Shown: positions 53,501 through 61,966, counted from the first letter of the stretch. The stretch is DNA of 64,000 bases from Dyadobacter linearis (GCF_907165045.1 NZ_CAJRAU010000006.1:248001-312000), one strand, 5' to 3'. Program-made: numbers and translations. The notes: a model not told the origin generated them from the sequence alone.

Positions 53501-54958
53501 CTCCGCCCGGTATTGATGACGGCGCTGGTGGCTTCACTTGGGTTTTTACCAATGGCGTTATCGGGCAGTTCCGGCGCGGAAGTGCAGCGGCCACTCGCTA
53601 CTGTGGTGATCGGTGGGCTCGTGTCGGCTACCTTGCTGACGTTGCTGGTACTACCGGTTCTATATTGGTTGATCGAGACAAGATTTGACAGAAAAATAAG
53701 TGTTAATGCATTGATTATATGCCTATTACTTTCAACCTCGACACTTACCGGGGCTCGTGCGCAGGATAGCAATACACCTGCAAAGCAACTTTCTCTCGCA
53801 GAGGCTATTCAGCAGGGTACCGCCCAAAATCCGGAGATCCGCTCGGGTACTTTCCTGGTCGATTATCAAAAAGCAATGCTGGGTACTGCTGTTGAAATCC
53901 CTAAAACGGAATTGATGTGGATGGGCGGGCAATACAATAGCAGCCGGTTTGACAACCATTTTCTCCTATCGCAATCCCTGCCGAATCCGGGCGTGACGAA
54001 AAAGCGGCGTGCACTGCTTTCCGCCCAGGTCGACGGGGCGCAGGTGCAACAGGAAATCACGAAAGCGGAGCTGATCCGGCGCATTAAATCTGTGTATTAC
54101 CAGCAGCTATTTGTAAAAAGCAGTCAGCAACTGCTCGTTCAGGAAAGTGAGCGCGCGGCACGTTTTGCAAAGGCGGCACAACTCCGGTTCAAAAGTGGTG
54201 AGGCCAATATGCTGGAACAGGCAGTAGCGCAAAGCGGCGAGAGTGAGATACAGACGCGGCTTACGCAAAACCAGACTGCCCTGAAAAACCTGCAACGGGA
54301 ACTGCAAATGCTCTTGAACAGCACTGAGCCGATTGAGGCGGCTGAGGATAGTCTGACCAAACGCAGTCTCACCGTTGCATTGTCGGATACTGCGGCGCTA
54401 GGCAACTCGCCTTATCTGCGCCTTTTGCGTCAGCAGATTATGATTGAGAACAGATCCACTGCGATACAGCGCGCAAACCGGCTGCCCGATTTTTCGCTCG
54501 GCTATTTCAACCAATCGCTCACTGGCTTCCAGAATCCAAACGGTACCGAGATTTTTTACGGGTCCGGCAAACGGTTTCAGGGTGTACAGGCGGGCATTGC
54601 GATCCCGGTTTTCAATGGCGCGTCGAAAGCCAGGATTAAAGCCGGGGCAGTGAGTGAACAGCTCGCCAGGAACCAGGCGGAAGTGGCCCGGTTGCAGCTC
54701 GAAAGCAGGCTGGCGCAGGCATTTAACTCCTATTTAACTGACCAACAGAATATTGAACGCTACGAACAGCAGTCGCTGACACTTGCCGCTGCAATCCAGA
54801 ACAGCGCGACGAAAGCTTATGAGGCTGGCGAAATCGGTTATGTGGAATATGCCCAGGCATTTTCGCGCGCATTTGAGATCAGGGCCGGCTACCTGGAATT
54901 GATCGACTCGCTGAACCAGTCTGTGATCGAAATAGAGTTCCTGCTCGACAAACAATGA
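50576..54958 (+). CDS. czcA: CzcA-type heavy-metal RND transporter fused to a TolC-like outer-membrane channel (copy 2)
   Basis: 1460 residues, with the same architecture as the 4702-9057 protein and highly similar through the RND part. The relay residues D401, D407 and E414 in IDFGLIVDGAVIIVE again indicate the divalent-cation group. The internal signal-like helix (about 1045-1062, LIICLLLSTSTLTGARAQ) follows the last RND helix and precedes a TolC/OEP domain of about 400 residues. The OEP parts of the two copies have diverged much more than the pump parts, for example in their first helices (LPTAITIAKQRN against LAEAIQQGTAQN). The adaptor gene follows with a 4-base ATGA overlap. Confidence 0.9.
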   Translation: MLDKIIHFSIHNKLIIGLLTFALIAAGVYSFTRLPIDAVPDITNNQVQIITTSPSLAAQEVERLVTFPVETAIATIPYTEEIRSISRFGLSVVTIVFQDKIDVYWARQQVSERLQGAAQQIPPSVGMPSLAPVTTGLGEIYQYVLHTKKGFEDKYPPMELRSIQDWIVRRQLLGTEGVADVSSFGGFLKQYEIAIDPFKLRSAQISMSEVFSALEKNNQNTGGAYIDKKPNAYSIRSEGLIGSIQDIESIQVKETANGLPVLIRDIAKVQFGSAVRYGAMTRNDEGEVVGGLVLMLKGANASKVIGHVKERVAQISKTLPEGVVIEPFLDRTKLVDKAIATVSRNLIEGALIVIFVLILLLGNLRAGLVVASVIPLSMLFAVTMMHIFGVSGNLMSLGAIDFGLIVDGAVIIVEATLHHIAGRKFTHRLTQREMDKEVYESASKIRNSAAFGEIIILIVYLPILALVGIEGKMFRPMAQTVGFAILGAFILSITYVPMASALFLSKLNEHKPNISDRIIAFFHRLYRPALAFALNQKLLIVASSVILFVAGLVLFLNMGGEFIPQLDEGDFAVEMRVLTGSSLSETVDASQKAAALLKKKFPDEVIEVVGKIGSSEIPTDPMPVEAADLMVILKEKSEWTQAKGRVELAEKMQQYLSESIAGVTFGFQQPIQMRFNELISGVKQDVAVKIFGEDLTVLSEQAKRIGRLAGSVEGAEDLYLEAVSGLPQIVVKFDRSKMAVFGINIEDANRTINTAFAGSSAGLVYEGEKRFDLVVRLDQTSRQTVEDVRELFVTNQHGQQVPLGQIAEIGMVTGANQIQREDAKRRIIVAFNVRGRDVESVVTELQAKINSQLKLPTGYYITYGGQFENLKEANTRLAIAVPIALLLIFVLLYFSFNSLRQSFLILSAIPLSAIGGVFALWLRDMPFSISAGIGFIALFGVAVLNGIVLIAEFNFLRKQGITDLKTIIFQGTETRLRPVLMTALVASLGFLPMALSGSSGAEVQRPLATVVIGGLVSATLLTLLVLPVLYWLIETRFDRKISVNALIICLLLSTSTLTGARAQDSNTPAKQLSLAEAIQQGTAQNPEIRSGTFLVDYQKAMLGTAVEIPKTELMWMGGQYNSSRFDNHFLLSQSLPNPGVTKKRRALLSAQVDGAQVQQEITKAELIRRIKSVYYQQLFVKSSQQLLVQESERAARFAKAAQLRFKSGEANMLEQAVAQSGESEIQTRLTQNQTALKNLQRELQMLLNSTEPIEAAEDSLTKRSLTVALSDTAALGNSPYLRLLRQQIMIENRSTAIQRANRLPDFSLGYFNQSLTGFQNPNGTEIFYGSGKRFQGVQAGIAIPVFNGASKARIKAGAVSEQLARNQAEVARLQLESRLAQAFNSYLTDQQNIERYEQQSLTLAAAIQNSATKAYEAGEIGYVEYAQAFSRAFEIRAGYLELIDSLNQSVIEIEFLLDKQ

Positions 54959-56151
54959 ATCCGCTAAATGAAATTTTTATGAAAAATATATTAATGCTTT
55001 TCTGCCTGCTGGCGACACTTACTTTTTGTGCTAAAAAAGAAGAAAAAGAACCCGAAAGTGCTGAACACGAGCACCATGAGGAAGAAACCAATGTGGTAGA
55101 ACTGACGCAGGCGCAGTATGAGAGTGCGAAGATCCGGACGGGCGCGGTCAGTATGCGCAGCCTCAGCGATGTGATCAATGCGAATGGTGTGATCGATATT
55201 CCACCCCAAAACCTGGTCAGTATCTCGGCTCCCCTGGGTGGTTTTGTTCGTAAAACGGATCTTTTGCAAGGTATGAATGTCAAAAAAGGACAACTGATCG
55301 CGACGATTGAGAATCCGGATTTTATTCAGATCCAACAGGATTATCTTGAAACAGAAAGCAAGCTGGAATACGCACAGCTGGACCTGGCGCGGCAGACGGA
55401 GTTAAGTAAAGAGAATATCAATGCGCAAAAAATCCTGCAACAGGCGGCTTCCGAAGTGAAAATTCAGAAATCAAGACTGGCTGGTCTGCGCGAACGATTG
55501 AAAACCGCCGGTATCGATCTGACTGCGCTGGAAAAGGGTACGATCAGCAATCGTGCTGCCATTTACGCGCCGATCAGCGGCTCGGTAACCACAGTGAATG
55601 TGAATATCGGGAAGTATGTAAACCCGACCGATGTCATGTTCGAGATCGTCGATACTGACCATTTGCATGTGGAACTGTCTGTTTTTGAGCAGGATATCCC
55701 CAGAATGAAACTCGGCCAGCTGGTGCGGTTTACGGTCAGCAACAATCCGCAAAAGGAGCATCTGGCCAAGGTGTATCTGATCAACCAGAAAATAAATGAA
55801 GACCGCACCGTGCGCGTGCATTGTCACCTTGAAAAAGATGATCCCGGACTTTTACCTCAAAATTTCGTAAAAGCAACAATTGAAACCGGCGCCAGGCCGC
55901 TACCCGCATTGCCCGATCAGGCGATCGTCGATTTTGAAGGTAAGTCTTATGTTTTTATCCAAAAAGAAAAAGAGGGTAACGATACGCATTTTGAGATGAC
56001 GGAAGTAACAAAAGGCATTTCGGAAAACGGCGTTACACAGATCACCGCGACGGGGAATACAGAGATTGAAAAGGCGGGTATTGTGGTCAATGGAGCCTAT
56101 GCATTGCTTTCAAAACTCAAAAATTCCGAGGAAGAAGGTCACGCACACTAG
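54955..56151 (+). CDS. czcB: RND efflux periplasmic adaptor lipoprotein (CzcB/CusB type, copy 2)
   Basis: About 398 residues. A lipoprotein signal ends LTFC; the ATG nine codons in is an alternative start, but the first gives the ATGA overlap with czcA. A His/Glu-rich stretch just after the lipid anchor (HEHHEEE, about 39-45) may bind metal; copy 1 lacks it. Then come the barrel-sandwich hybrid (GGFVRKTDLLQGMNVKKGQ), an alpha-hairpin coiled coil (about 120-190), the matching lipoyl half (APISGSVTTVNVNIGKY) and the beta-barrel. The C-terminus ends EEGHAH. It couples the CzcA::TolC fusion in the periplasm. Confidence 0.88.
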   Translation: MNPLNEIFMKNILMLFCLLATLTFCAKKEEKEPESAEHEHHEEETNVVELTQAQYESAKIRTGAVSMRSLSDVINANGVIDIPPQNLVSISAPLGGFVRKTDLLQGMNVKKGQLIATIENPDFIQIQQDYLETESKLEYAQLDLARQTELSKENINAQKILQQAASEVKIQKSRLAGLRERLKTAGIDLTALEKGTISNRAAIYAPISGSVTTVNVNIGKYVNPTDVMFEIVDTDHLHVELSVFEQDIPRMKLGQLVRFTVSNNPQKEHLAKVYLINQKINEDRTVRVHCHLEKDDPGLLPQNFVKATIETGARPLPALPDQAIVDFEGKSYVFIQKEKEGNDTHFEMTEVTKGISENGVTQITATGNTEIEKAGIVVNGAYALLSKLKNSEEEGHAH

Positions 56152-56204
56152 GCAGGCGGCAGCGCAAAACGGGAGTAGAACGGGCGCTGAAAAAGACTTA
56201 TAGG

Positions 56205-56235
56205 GGCGTCTGCCAAAATCCTTTGGGCAGACGCC
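56205..56235. promoter_or_regulatory. 10-bp stem hairpin between efflux locus 2 and the heparinase-like gene
   Basis: GGCGTCTGCC and GGCAGACGCC enclose an 11-base loop that can add three more A-T pairs. It lies 53 bases after the adaptor stop and 17 bases before the lyase start. There is no T run on the plus side, so it is either a weak terminator of the efflux operon or a leader hairpin of the lyase message. Confidence 0.45.
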
Positions 56236-56252
56236 AACCTAAAACTCTTAAC

Positions 56253-58178
56253 ATGAAGAAGATTCTGTTCCTCCTCTTGCTGGGCGCATGGAGCGCCACA
56301 GCGCAGATTACCTCTCGCAATATCCTGGAAAAGGCTTATCCCATTGAATCCGTGCAACAAATGCTCGTGCCGCGTGACCAGTGGAAACCCTACCCGACCG
56401 ATCCGGCTGCCTGGAAAGCGGCGGTTCCGGATTCTGTGCTGGCGCGGATCATCAACGAAGCGGAGAAACTTCTTGAATATAAGTTCGAACCCGTTTCAGC
56501 CAGTATCTCCCTCGATTTTGTGCGCTCCGGCGACCGGCTGCGGCATTCCGCAATTTCTTTTGATAAGCGGAATGTGCTGACGAAACTGGTCCTCGCAGAG
56601 AGTATGGAGGATAAAGGCAGGTTTACCGAGGCGATCATGAATGGGGTTTGGTCGATTTGTGAAGAGAGTTTTTGGGGCGTGCCGGCACATATCGGGAAAG
56701 CGGGTCTGCCTGATCCGGAGAAGCCGATCGTCGACCTTTTTGCAGCAGAAACAGCGGCGGTTTTGGGATATGCAGACCATTTTACGGGCGAGAAGCTGGA
56801 TAAGATCAACCCGCTGATCAGGAAACGTATTTATTTTGAAACTAATAGAAGGATATTCATCCCGATGCAGACTTACGGCGATGAATTTGTGTGGATGAGC
56901 AAAACGAAGGAAGTGAACAACTGGAATCCGTGGATTATGTCCAACTGGATCGCGGCTACCCTATTGCTCGAAAAAGATGAAAAGCGTCGGGCTGAAATGG
57001 TACGCGGGTCTATGGTGGGGCTGGATCGGTATATTAATAGTTTGGGCGTAGATGGCGGCTGCGACGAAGGGCCAAGTTACTGGTTTGCGGCTGGCGCGAG
57101 CGTGTACGACTGTCTGGAACTGCTTGCCGGCGCGACGAACTCAAAAATCGACATTTACAAGGAGGATATCATCAAAAAAATGGCTTCCTATGTGTATAAA
57201 ACGCATATTGACGGTCACTACTTTGTGAATTTCGCAGACGCCGACCCCAAACTTCGCCCCGACGGGCTGCTGCTGTACCGGCTCGGAAAAGCTGTAAAAG
57301 ACGAAAAGCTGGTAGAAATGGGACAGTGGGCGTTTCAGGATTTTCCTGGTGTATCTACTTCACCCGAAGGATTTCATCGCCCGAGAAAAATTGAAAATTT
57401 ACTGACAATCAATAAAATGAGCACTGAAAAGGTTACGTTAAAACCCGTTCAGGATGCGTGGATCAGCGATATTCAGGTACTGACAGCCCGCGCTGGAAAC
57501 GGGCTTTTTCTGGCAACCCACGGCGGCCACAATGCCGAAAGTCACAATCATAATGACGTGGGCGATTTTATTATCTATGTCAAAGGCCAGCCGATGATCG
57601 TGGATGCGGGCCGGGGAAACTATACTGCGCGGACATTTTCCAACAAACGTTACGAGCTGTGGTTTACACAATCGGAATACCATAACCTGCCGATTGTGAA
57701 TGGGATAGGTCAAAAAGCGGGGCGCAAGTTTGAAGCAAGATCGGTTAAAAGTACTTTGAATGCGGAGGAAGCAAGTCTGCAAATGGACATTGCGGCCGCG
57801 TATCCGCCCGAGGCTGGCATTACTTCCTGGAATCGGCTGGTGCGGCTCAACAGGGTCAAAAATCAGGTGGAGATTTCAGAAGATTACAACCTCAAAACCC
57901 AGCCAGAATCTGTGCAGCAGATATTCATGACGGTCTGCGACGTGGACACTTCTGAGCCGGGCAAAGTCAAATTAAAAGGCGCAGCGGACACAAACCTGAC
58001 ACTTTCTTACGACCCAAAATCCTGGACCGTTTCCACGGAGCTACCATCTACGGACGGAATGGAATACGAAAGTTTCAAAACCAAATGGGACAGCCGGCCA
58101 GTGACCCGCATTGTGCTGGCGAGCAAGCAGTTAAAACAGAAAGGGAAGTATTTGCTGGTGTTTGATACGAAGGAGTAA
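56253..58178 (+). CDS. Secreted heparinase II/III-family polysaccharide lyase
   Basis: About 641 residues from the ATG before KKILFLLLLGAWSATAQ, a clear Sec signal. The helical toroid domain spans about 30-360 (FTEAIMNGVWSICEESFWG, WIAATLLLEKDEKRRAEM, GCDEGPSYWFAAG) and the heparinase II/III-like beta-sandwich about 380-640. Active-site features are AESHNHNDVGDF (the His and metal or neutraliser region), MIVDAGRGNY and FTQSEYHNLPIVNG. Such enzymes cleave uronic acid-containing polysaccharides (heparin, heparan, alginate or pectin types) by beta-elimination. The convergent sulfatase supports a sulfated substrate. The gene has no SusCD partner next to it. Confidence 0.87.
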   Translation: MKKILFLLLLGAWSATAQITSRNILEKAYPIESVQQMLVPRDQWKPYPTDPAAWKAAVPDSVLARIINEAEKLLEYKFEPVSASISLDFVRSGDRLRHSAISFDKRNVLTKLVLAESMEDKGRFTEAIMNGVWSICEESFWGVPAHIGKAGLPDPEKPIVDLFAAETAAVLGYADHFTGEKLDKINPLIRKRIYFETNRRIFIPMQTYGDEFVWMSKTKEVNNWNPWIMSNWIAATLLLEKDEKRRAEMVRGSMVGLDRYINSLGVDGGCDEGPSYWFAAGASVYDCLELLAGATNSKIDIYKEDIIKKMASYVYKTHIDGHYFVNFADADPKLRPDGLLLYRLGKAVKDEKLVEMGQWAFQDFPGVSTSPEGFHRPRKIENLLTINKMSTEKVTLKPVQDAWISDIQVLTARAGNGLFLATHGGHNAESHNHNDVGDFIIYVKGQPMIVDAGRGNYTARTFSNKRYELWFTQSEYHNLPIVNGIGQKAGRKFEARSVKSTLNAEEASLQMDIAAAYPPEAGITSWNRLVRLNRVKNQVEISEDYNLKTQPESVQQIFMTVCDVDTSEPGKVKLKGAADTNLTLSYDPKSWTVSTELPSTDGMEYESFKTKWDSRPVTRIVLASKQLKQKGKYLLVFDTKE

Positions 58179-59572
58179 TCCCGGGCGGGCAGGTTACTCA
58201 AGGCTTCTTGGCATAAACCTTGTCGATCTCCGCGCCCGCATCTCCCTGCTGCTTCATCCAATTTTGCAGCTCGTTTTTGAGCTGTGATCCTTTTCTGATA
58301 GGTTGGATCGCCGGCCAGATTATTTAGTTCGAAAGGGTCTTTTTGCGTATCGAAGAATTCAACGGGCGGGCGGTTTTCAAAACGGTCCGTCAGCTTTTTT
58401 GCAGCTGGGTTCGTCTCTGCTTCGGCAAGCCACGAAAACCAAACGGTATTTCGGTCCTTACGCTCGCGGTTCATCATAAACTTGTTATAGTAAGGTTTAT
58501 CCGCTATCAGGTTCAGAATCAGCTTATAGCGGTCATCACGAATACTGCGAATGGGGTAAGGATCACCTTCCGGAATATTATTATGAATGCCAAATGCATA
58601 TTTACGTTCACCTTTACTTTTTCCCAAAATAGTAGGCAGGAAGCTTTTTCCGTCGAGCTCTGTAATCGTTTTTCCACCTGCAATGTCGATGAGCGTTGGC
58701 GTAATATCCTCATATTGAGCCATCGCTGCCGTTTCAGTAGCCGCTTTTACATTTCCCGGCCACTTGACGATCATCGAGCTCCGCTGGCCGGAATCGTATA
58801 AACTCCATTTTGCTCCGGGAATTTGTGCGCCTTGTTCTCCCAGAAAGATCACGATCGTATTCTTGTCCTGACCCGTTTCTTTGAGCAGCCCCTGGATATC
58901 GCCCACCTGATCGTCGAGCCGCCTGATTTCGGCGAGGTACTTTACATATTGCCTGCGCGTCACCGGTGTATCGACCCAGTCTTTCGGCAAAATCAAATTT
59001 GCTGCATTAAATTCCGAAGTATCCCCAACTGTCCAGGGCATGTGCGGGTTAATGCTCATCACGAAAAGGCAATATGGTTTCTCAGAGGTGGTAATGTATT
59101 TCTTGATATCACCCAATTGGTACTCGTCCGTCGGCGCGACGCAGTTCGGCTCGAAGCCGGTTATGATATCGAAAGGAAATACGCTTTTCGGCTTGGTAAC
59201 GTGGTCTTTGCCGGTTAATCCGACCCTGTAACCCAAGTCTCCCAGGTAATGTCCGACGCTTTTCAGGTGATCATAAACGGGCTTGTGATTTTGAAAAGAA
59301 CCATGTTTCACCGGATACAAACCTGTAAAAAGAGAAGCCCGCGTAGGCACGCACATCGCTTCCGACGCGATCAGGTTCGTAAATTTCAAGCCTTCCTGGG
59401 CCAATGCATCGATGTGAACCGTTTTCAGATTTTTTCCGCCATAACAGCTTAACTGCCTGCTATCGAGATCATCGGCCATTATGATGATGATATTGGGCTT
59501 GGTGGTTTGGGCTTGGGTGGTGGGTGTCAGTAAGAAAATTATGAACGCCAGACCTAAGTGTTTCAGTTTCAT
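58007..59572 (-). CDS. Secreted sulfatase with a frameshifted C-terminus
   Basis: Sec signal ending TQAQ, then an alkaline phosphatase-fold sulfatase: metal ligands in IIMADDLD, formylglycine site C74 in CVPTRASLFTG (C-x-P-x-R) and the SUMF or anSME-dependent activation it implies, GKDHV and the late FDTQKDPFELNNLAGDP. After Q426-K427 the frame leaves the family: the residues to 521 are an antisense reading of the lyase gene. In the next frame the expected ending continues (GSQLKNELQNWMKQQGD ... KVYAKKP) to a stop at 58198-58200, giving a normal protein of about 458 residues that no longer overlaps the lyase. The slip is at the T4 run 58291-58294. The catalytic domain is intact, so partial activity is possible. 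Confidence 0.85.
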   Translation of the reverse strand: MKLKHLGLAFIIFLLTPTTQAQTTKPNIIIIMADDLDSRQLSCYGGKNLKTVHIDALAQEGLKFTNLIASEAMCVPTRASLFTGLYPVKHGSFQNHKPVYDHLKSVGHYLGDLGYRVGLTGKDHVTKPKSVFPFDIITGFEPNCVAPTDEYQLGDIKKYITTSEKPYCLFVMSINPHMPWTVGDTSEFNAANLILPKDWVDTPVTRRQYVKYLAEIRRLDDQVGDIQGLLKETGQDKNTIVIFLGEQGAQIPGAKWSLYDSGQRSSMIVKWPGNVKAATETAAMAQYEDITPTLIDIAGGKTITELDGKSFLPTILGKSKGERKYAFGIHNNIPEGDPYPIRSIRDDRYKLILNLIADKPYYNKFMMNRERKDRNTVWFSWLAEAETNPAAKKLTDRFENRPPVEFFDTQKDPFELNNLAGDPTYQKRITAQKRAAKLDEAAGRCGRGDRQGLCQEALSNLPARDYSFVSNTSKYFPFCFNCLLASTMRVTGRLSHLVLKLSYSIPSVDGSSVETVQDFGS

Positions 59573-59629
59573 AAATCAATGTTACCTGATTGTATTAAAG
59601 TCGCAAATTAAACTTCACCACCACAAATC

Positions 59630-59644
59630 CTACTAAATTAGTAG
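59630..59644. promoter_or_regulatory. 15-bp palindrome in the sulfatase upstream region
   Basis: CTACTAAATTAGTAG, a perfect 7-bp inverted repeat around one base, lies 58 bases upstream of the sulfatase start and 20 bases after the Old Yellow Enzyme stop. It could be an operator or a weak AT-rich terminator; nothing else supports either. Confidence 0.3.
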
Positions 59645-59663
59645 AGAAAGCTACGAAATGCTA

Positions 59664-60791
59664 TTAAGATAGCCACTCCTGACCTATTTGCGCCCAATAC
59701 TCCCTCGTATTTGCCAGTGTTATCTCAGGCGTGATCATGCCAGGGTCAAACGGTACTACTTCCTGCGCAGTCAATATTTTATTTGGAAAATCGGGGTTTG
59801 CGATTGCTGCGCGGCCAATTGAGATTAAATCGGCGTGGCCGGTTGACAGCAACTTTTGCGCGAGGTCTTGATCGTGCATGCCGCCGTTCGCGATCACCGG
59901 TACTCCCGCAAGTTCACGCGCGATAGAATTGGAAGAGCTTCCGTCGGGGAACAAGCATTCCCGCGCCCATTTCCCGCCTTCCGCAGCAATGTGAATGTAG
60001 TCCGGTTTGATTTTCGCAACTTCTCTGTAAATGGCGCGGGCAGTTTCAGCGCCTCCTTCCCAGCGGTAGGCAAGGTCATTCACTTTTCCCTCAGAAAAGC
60101 GGATTCCGATCAAAAAATCCGGTTTCACCACTTTTTTGATCGCATTAAAAACCTCCGCGAGCAGCCGCAGCTGGTTTTCGACGGGGCCGCCGTAATTGTC
60201 CGCACGCTGGTTCGTCTCGGGTGTAATAAACTGGTCGAACAGATAGCCGTTTGCTGCGTGCAGCTCCACTCCGTCAAAACCCGCTTCCTGAGCCAGTAAT
60301 GCTGCCTTTACAAAACCTTCCCGGATCTTTTCCATGTCTTCAAAATCCATTTCCCGCGGCATAGGATAAGGTTTTTCCCGCATTTCTGATTCAGTCGGGA
60401 GGCTGTCCAAGGGTAGCACTGCGGAAGGGGCGATCGTATTTTCGAGAAACCGGGAAAGTGCACCGGCGTGCATTAACTGGCTGATAAATACAGTATCGGA
60501 TCGCTTCACTTTCTGCACAACATTCTTCCAGCCAGCAAGTTGCGCAGTGTCGGTCAACCCGGGCTGGTTGGCGCTCGCCTGACTGTACAGATTGTCTGTG
60601 TAAGTACCTTCCGTGATGATCATTCCAAATCCGCCTTTGGCGAAAGCAGCGTAGTAATCACGCATCTGCGAAGTTGGAACCCCGGCAGCATCTGCGCTTA
60701 CGCGCGTCATCGGCGCAACTGCAAACCGGTTCGGTAACCGCCTGTCTTTAATGTAAACAGGATTGAATAATGGAGATTTCTGAGCTTTCAT
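59664..60791 (-). CDS. NADH:flavin oxidoreductase of the Old Yellow Enzyme family
   Basis: About 375 residues from the ATG before KAQKSPLFNPVYI, where the family begins. TIM-barrel flavoenzyme with the N-terminal NRFAVAPMTR motif, GFGMIITEGTY, the substrate-binding pair in FDGVELHAANGYLFDQF (HxxN), SGKVND-like loop at GIRFSEGKVND, IANGGMH and SIGRAAIANPDFP for FMN phosphate binding. It reduces activated carbon-carbon double bonds, quinones or nitro compounds with NAD(P)H in the cytoplasm. The Crp-like gene lies 78 bases upstream on the same strand and may control it. There is no fused C-terminal NADPH domain as in the long DCR-like members. Confidence 0.88.
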   Translation of the reverse strand: MKAQKSPLFNPVYIKDRRLPNRFAVAPMTRVSADAAGVPTSQMRDYYAAFAKGGFGMIITEGTYTDNLYSQASANQPGLTDTAQLAGWKNVVQKVKRSDTVFISQLMHAGALSRFLENTIAPSAVLPLDSLPTESEMREKPYPMPREMDFEDMEKIREGFVKAALLAQEAGFDGVELHAANGYLFDQFITPETNQRADNYGGPVENQLRLLAEVFNAIKKVVKPDFLIGIRFSEGKVNDLAYRWEGGAETARAIYREVAKIKPDYIHIAAEGGKWARECLFPDGSSSNSIARELAGVPVIANGGMHDQDLAQKLLSTGHADLISIGRAAIANPDFPNKILTAQEVVPFDPGMITPEITLANTREYWAQIGQEWLS

Positions 60792-60863
60792 TTCGTTTGT
60801 ATTTTTGATACAAATTTCCATGTTAGCAGTCAGGTGCGGGGAATAACTAATTTAAGAAATGGC

Positions 60864-60879
60864 ATTAAACTAGTTTAAT
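60864..60879. promoter_or_regulatory. Perfect 16-bp palindrome before the Old Yellow Enzyme gene
   Basis: ATTAAACTAGTTTAAT overlaps the stop codon of the Crp-like gene and is 73 bases upstream of the oxidoreductase start. Its size and symmetry suit a Crp/Fnr-type dimer site, though it is not the classical TTGA-N6-TCAA. Confidence 0.35.
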
Positions 60880-61478
60880 TTTTCTGCTGATTTAGCCGGT
60901 TTCACTTTCCTGATTTTGCTCAAAAAAACTGGCGTAATACCGAGATAGGAAGCAATATGCCGCTGCGGAAGTCGCTGCTCAATTCCGGGATATTTACTTA
61001 AAAGCGCCTCATAACGCGCTGCTCCGCTCATCATAATCGCATTCAATATCCGCTCATCCTGAGCCAGACAGGCGCTTTCATTCATAATCCGCCAAAACCG
61101 TTCGAAAACCGGAACCTGCCGGTAGAGCATTTCAATGGACACTTTATCCAGCTGCAAGACCGTGGTCGGTTCCAATGCGACGATATTTCTGGTAGCAGGT
61201 ATTTCCCGCACGAAACTCGCCGAGTCGGAGATCCACCAGTCTTCCATTGCAAAATGCAGCGTGAAGTCATTTCCTTTTGAATCCACATAAAAAGATCTCA
61301 GAAAACCCTTTACTACAAAGGATTCAAACCGACAGACTTCGCCCTGCTGCACCAGGTATTGTCGCGGTAATAAATGGCGGATTTTGATCAGCGAACACAC
61401 GTATTCCTGCTCTTCCGGCGTAAGCGGAATGCGTTTCAGAAAATGATTGATAATGGTTTTGAAATCGTCGTTTTGCAT
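60870..61478 (-). CDS. Crp/Fnr-family transcriptional regulator
   Basis: 202 residues. A cyclic-nucleotide-binding-like beta-roll (about 20-115: LLPRQYLVQQGEVCRFESFVVKGFLRSFYV) is followed by the dimer helix (about 120-145) and a compact C-terminal HTH (QRHIASYLGITPVFLSKIRK). The cAMP-contact Arg-Ser pair is not conserved, as in most Bacteroidota members of this group, so the ligand is probably not cAMP. It follows the small membrane protein by 10 bases and may act on the Old Yellow Enzyme gene downstream. Confidence 0.87.
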   Translation of the reverse strand: MQNDDFKTIINHFLKRIPLTPEEQEYVCSLIKIRHLLPRQYLVQQGEVCRFESFVVKGFLRSFYVDSKGNDFTLHFAMEDWWISDSASFVREIPATRNIVALEPTTVLQLDKVSIEMLYRQVPVFERFWRIMNESACLAQDERILNAIMMSGAARYEALLSKYPGIEQRLPQRHIASYLGITPVFLSKIRKVKPAKSAEKLN

Positions 61479-61488
61479 TGACTGATTG

Positions 61489-61947
61489 CTAGTTCATATT
61501 GAGCGCCCTTTTCATAAATCCTCCCAAAAAACTGGCCACAAATGTGAGGATAACAGACCCGTAGAGACTGAAATTTTCGAGCTCTGTGGCACTGGTTGTT
61601 TCGGGTAGTTTGGTAAACAAAAAGTAGCCGCTTAGTACCAGCACAGACTGCACCAATGCCAGAAACCAACCTTTTCTGGGTTCCGCAAATCCAATCGCAA
61701 TAGCCGCACAAACTGCGACGAGATAAGGCATGTGCACACTTTCAGCCTGCTTCACCACAGCCACAACCAGAACACTTGTAAAAACCACCATCACAAGACC
61801 GGCGATCAGTTTTTTGTCGAGAAATGGCGATTGGCGGTTTTGAGGAATATCAGCCTGCTCTTTTTCTGACTTGGAGCGAAGGTCTGAGTAATTCCGCAGG
61901 TAAAGGATATAACCGATAAACGTGATAACAACGACAGCTTCAAGCAT
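61489..61947 (-). CDS. Small integral membrane protein of unknown function
   Basis: 152 residues. One N-terminal helix (VVVITFIGYILYL) is followed by a charged cytosolic or periplasmic linker (RSKSEKEQADIPQNRQ) and about four further helices (IAGLVMVVFTSVLVVAV, YLVAVCAAIAIGF, ALVQSVLVLSGYFLF, LYGSVILTFVASFLGGF). No family is recognised. It sits between the exported TIM-barrel isomerase (19-base gap) and the Crp-like regulator (10-base gap), so it is probably cotranscribed with both. Confidence 0.7.
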   Translation of the reverse strand: MLEAVVVITFIGYILYLRNYSDLRSKSEKEQADIPQNRQSPFLDKKLIAGLVMVVFTSVLVVAVVKQAESVHMPYLVAVCAAIAIGFAEPRKGWFLALVQSVLVLSGYFLFTKLPETTSATELENFSLYGSVILTFVASFLGGFMKRALNMN

Positions 61948-61966
61948 AGAATAGTAACAGCTTTTA

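Noticed and set aside
58007..58197. A genuine 94-residue C-terminal extension of the sulfatase
   Set aside because: It is the antisense of the lyase 3' end and has no sulfatase-like features; the family ending continues in the next frame.
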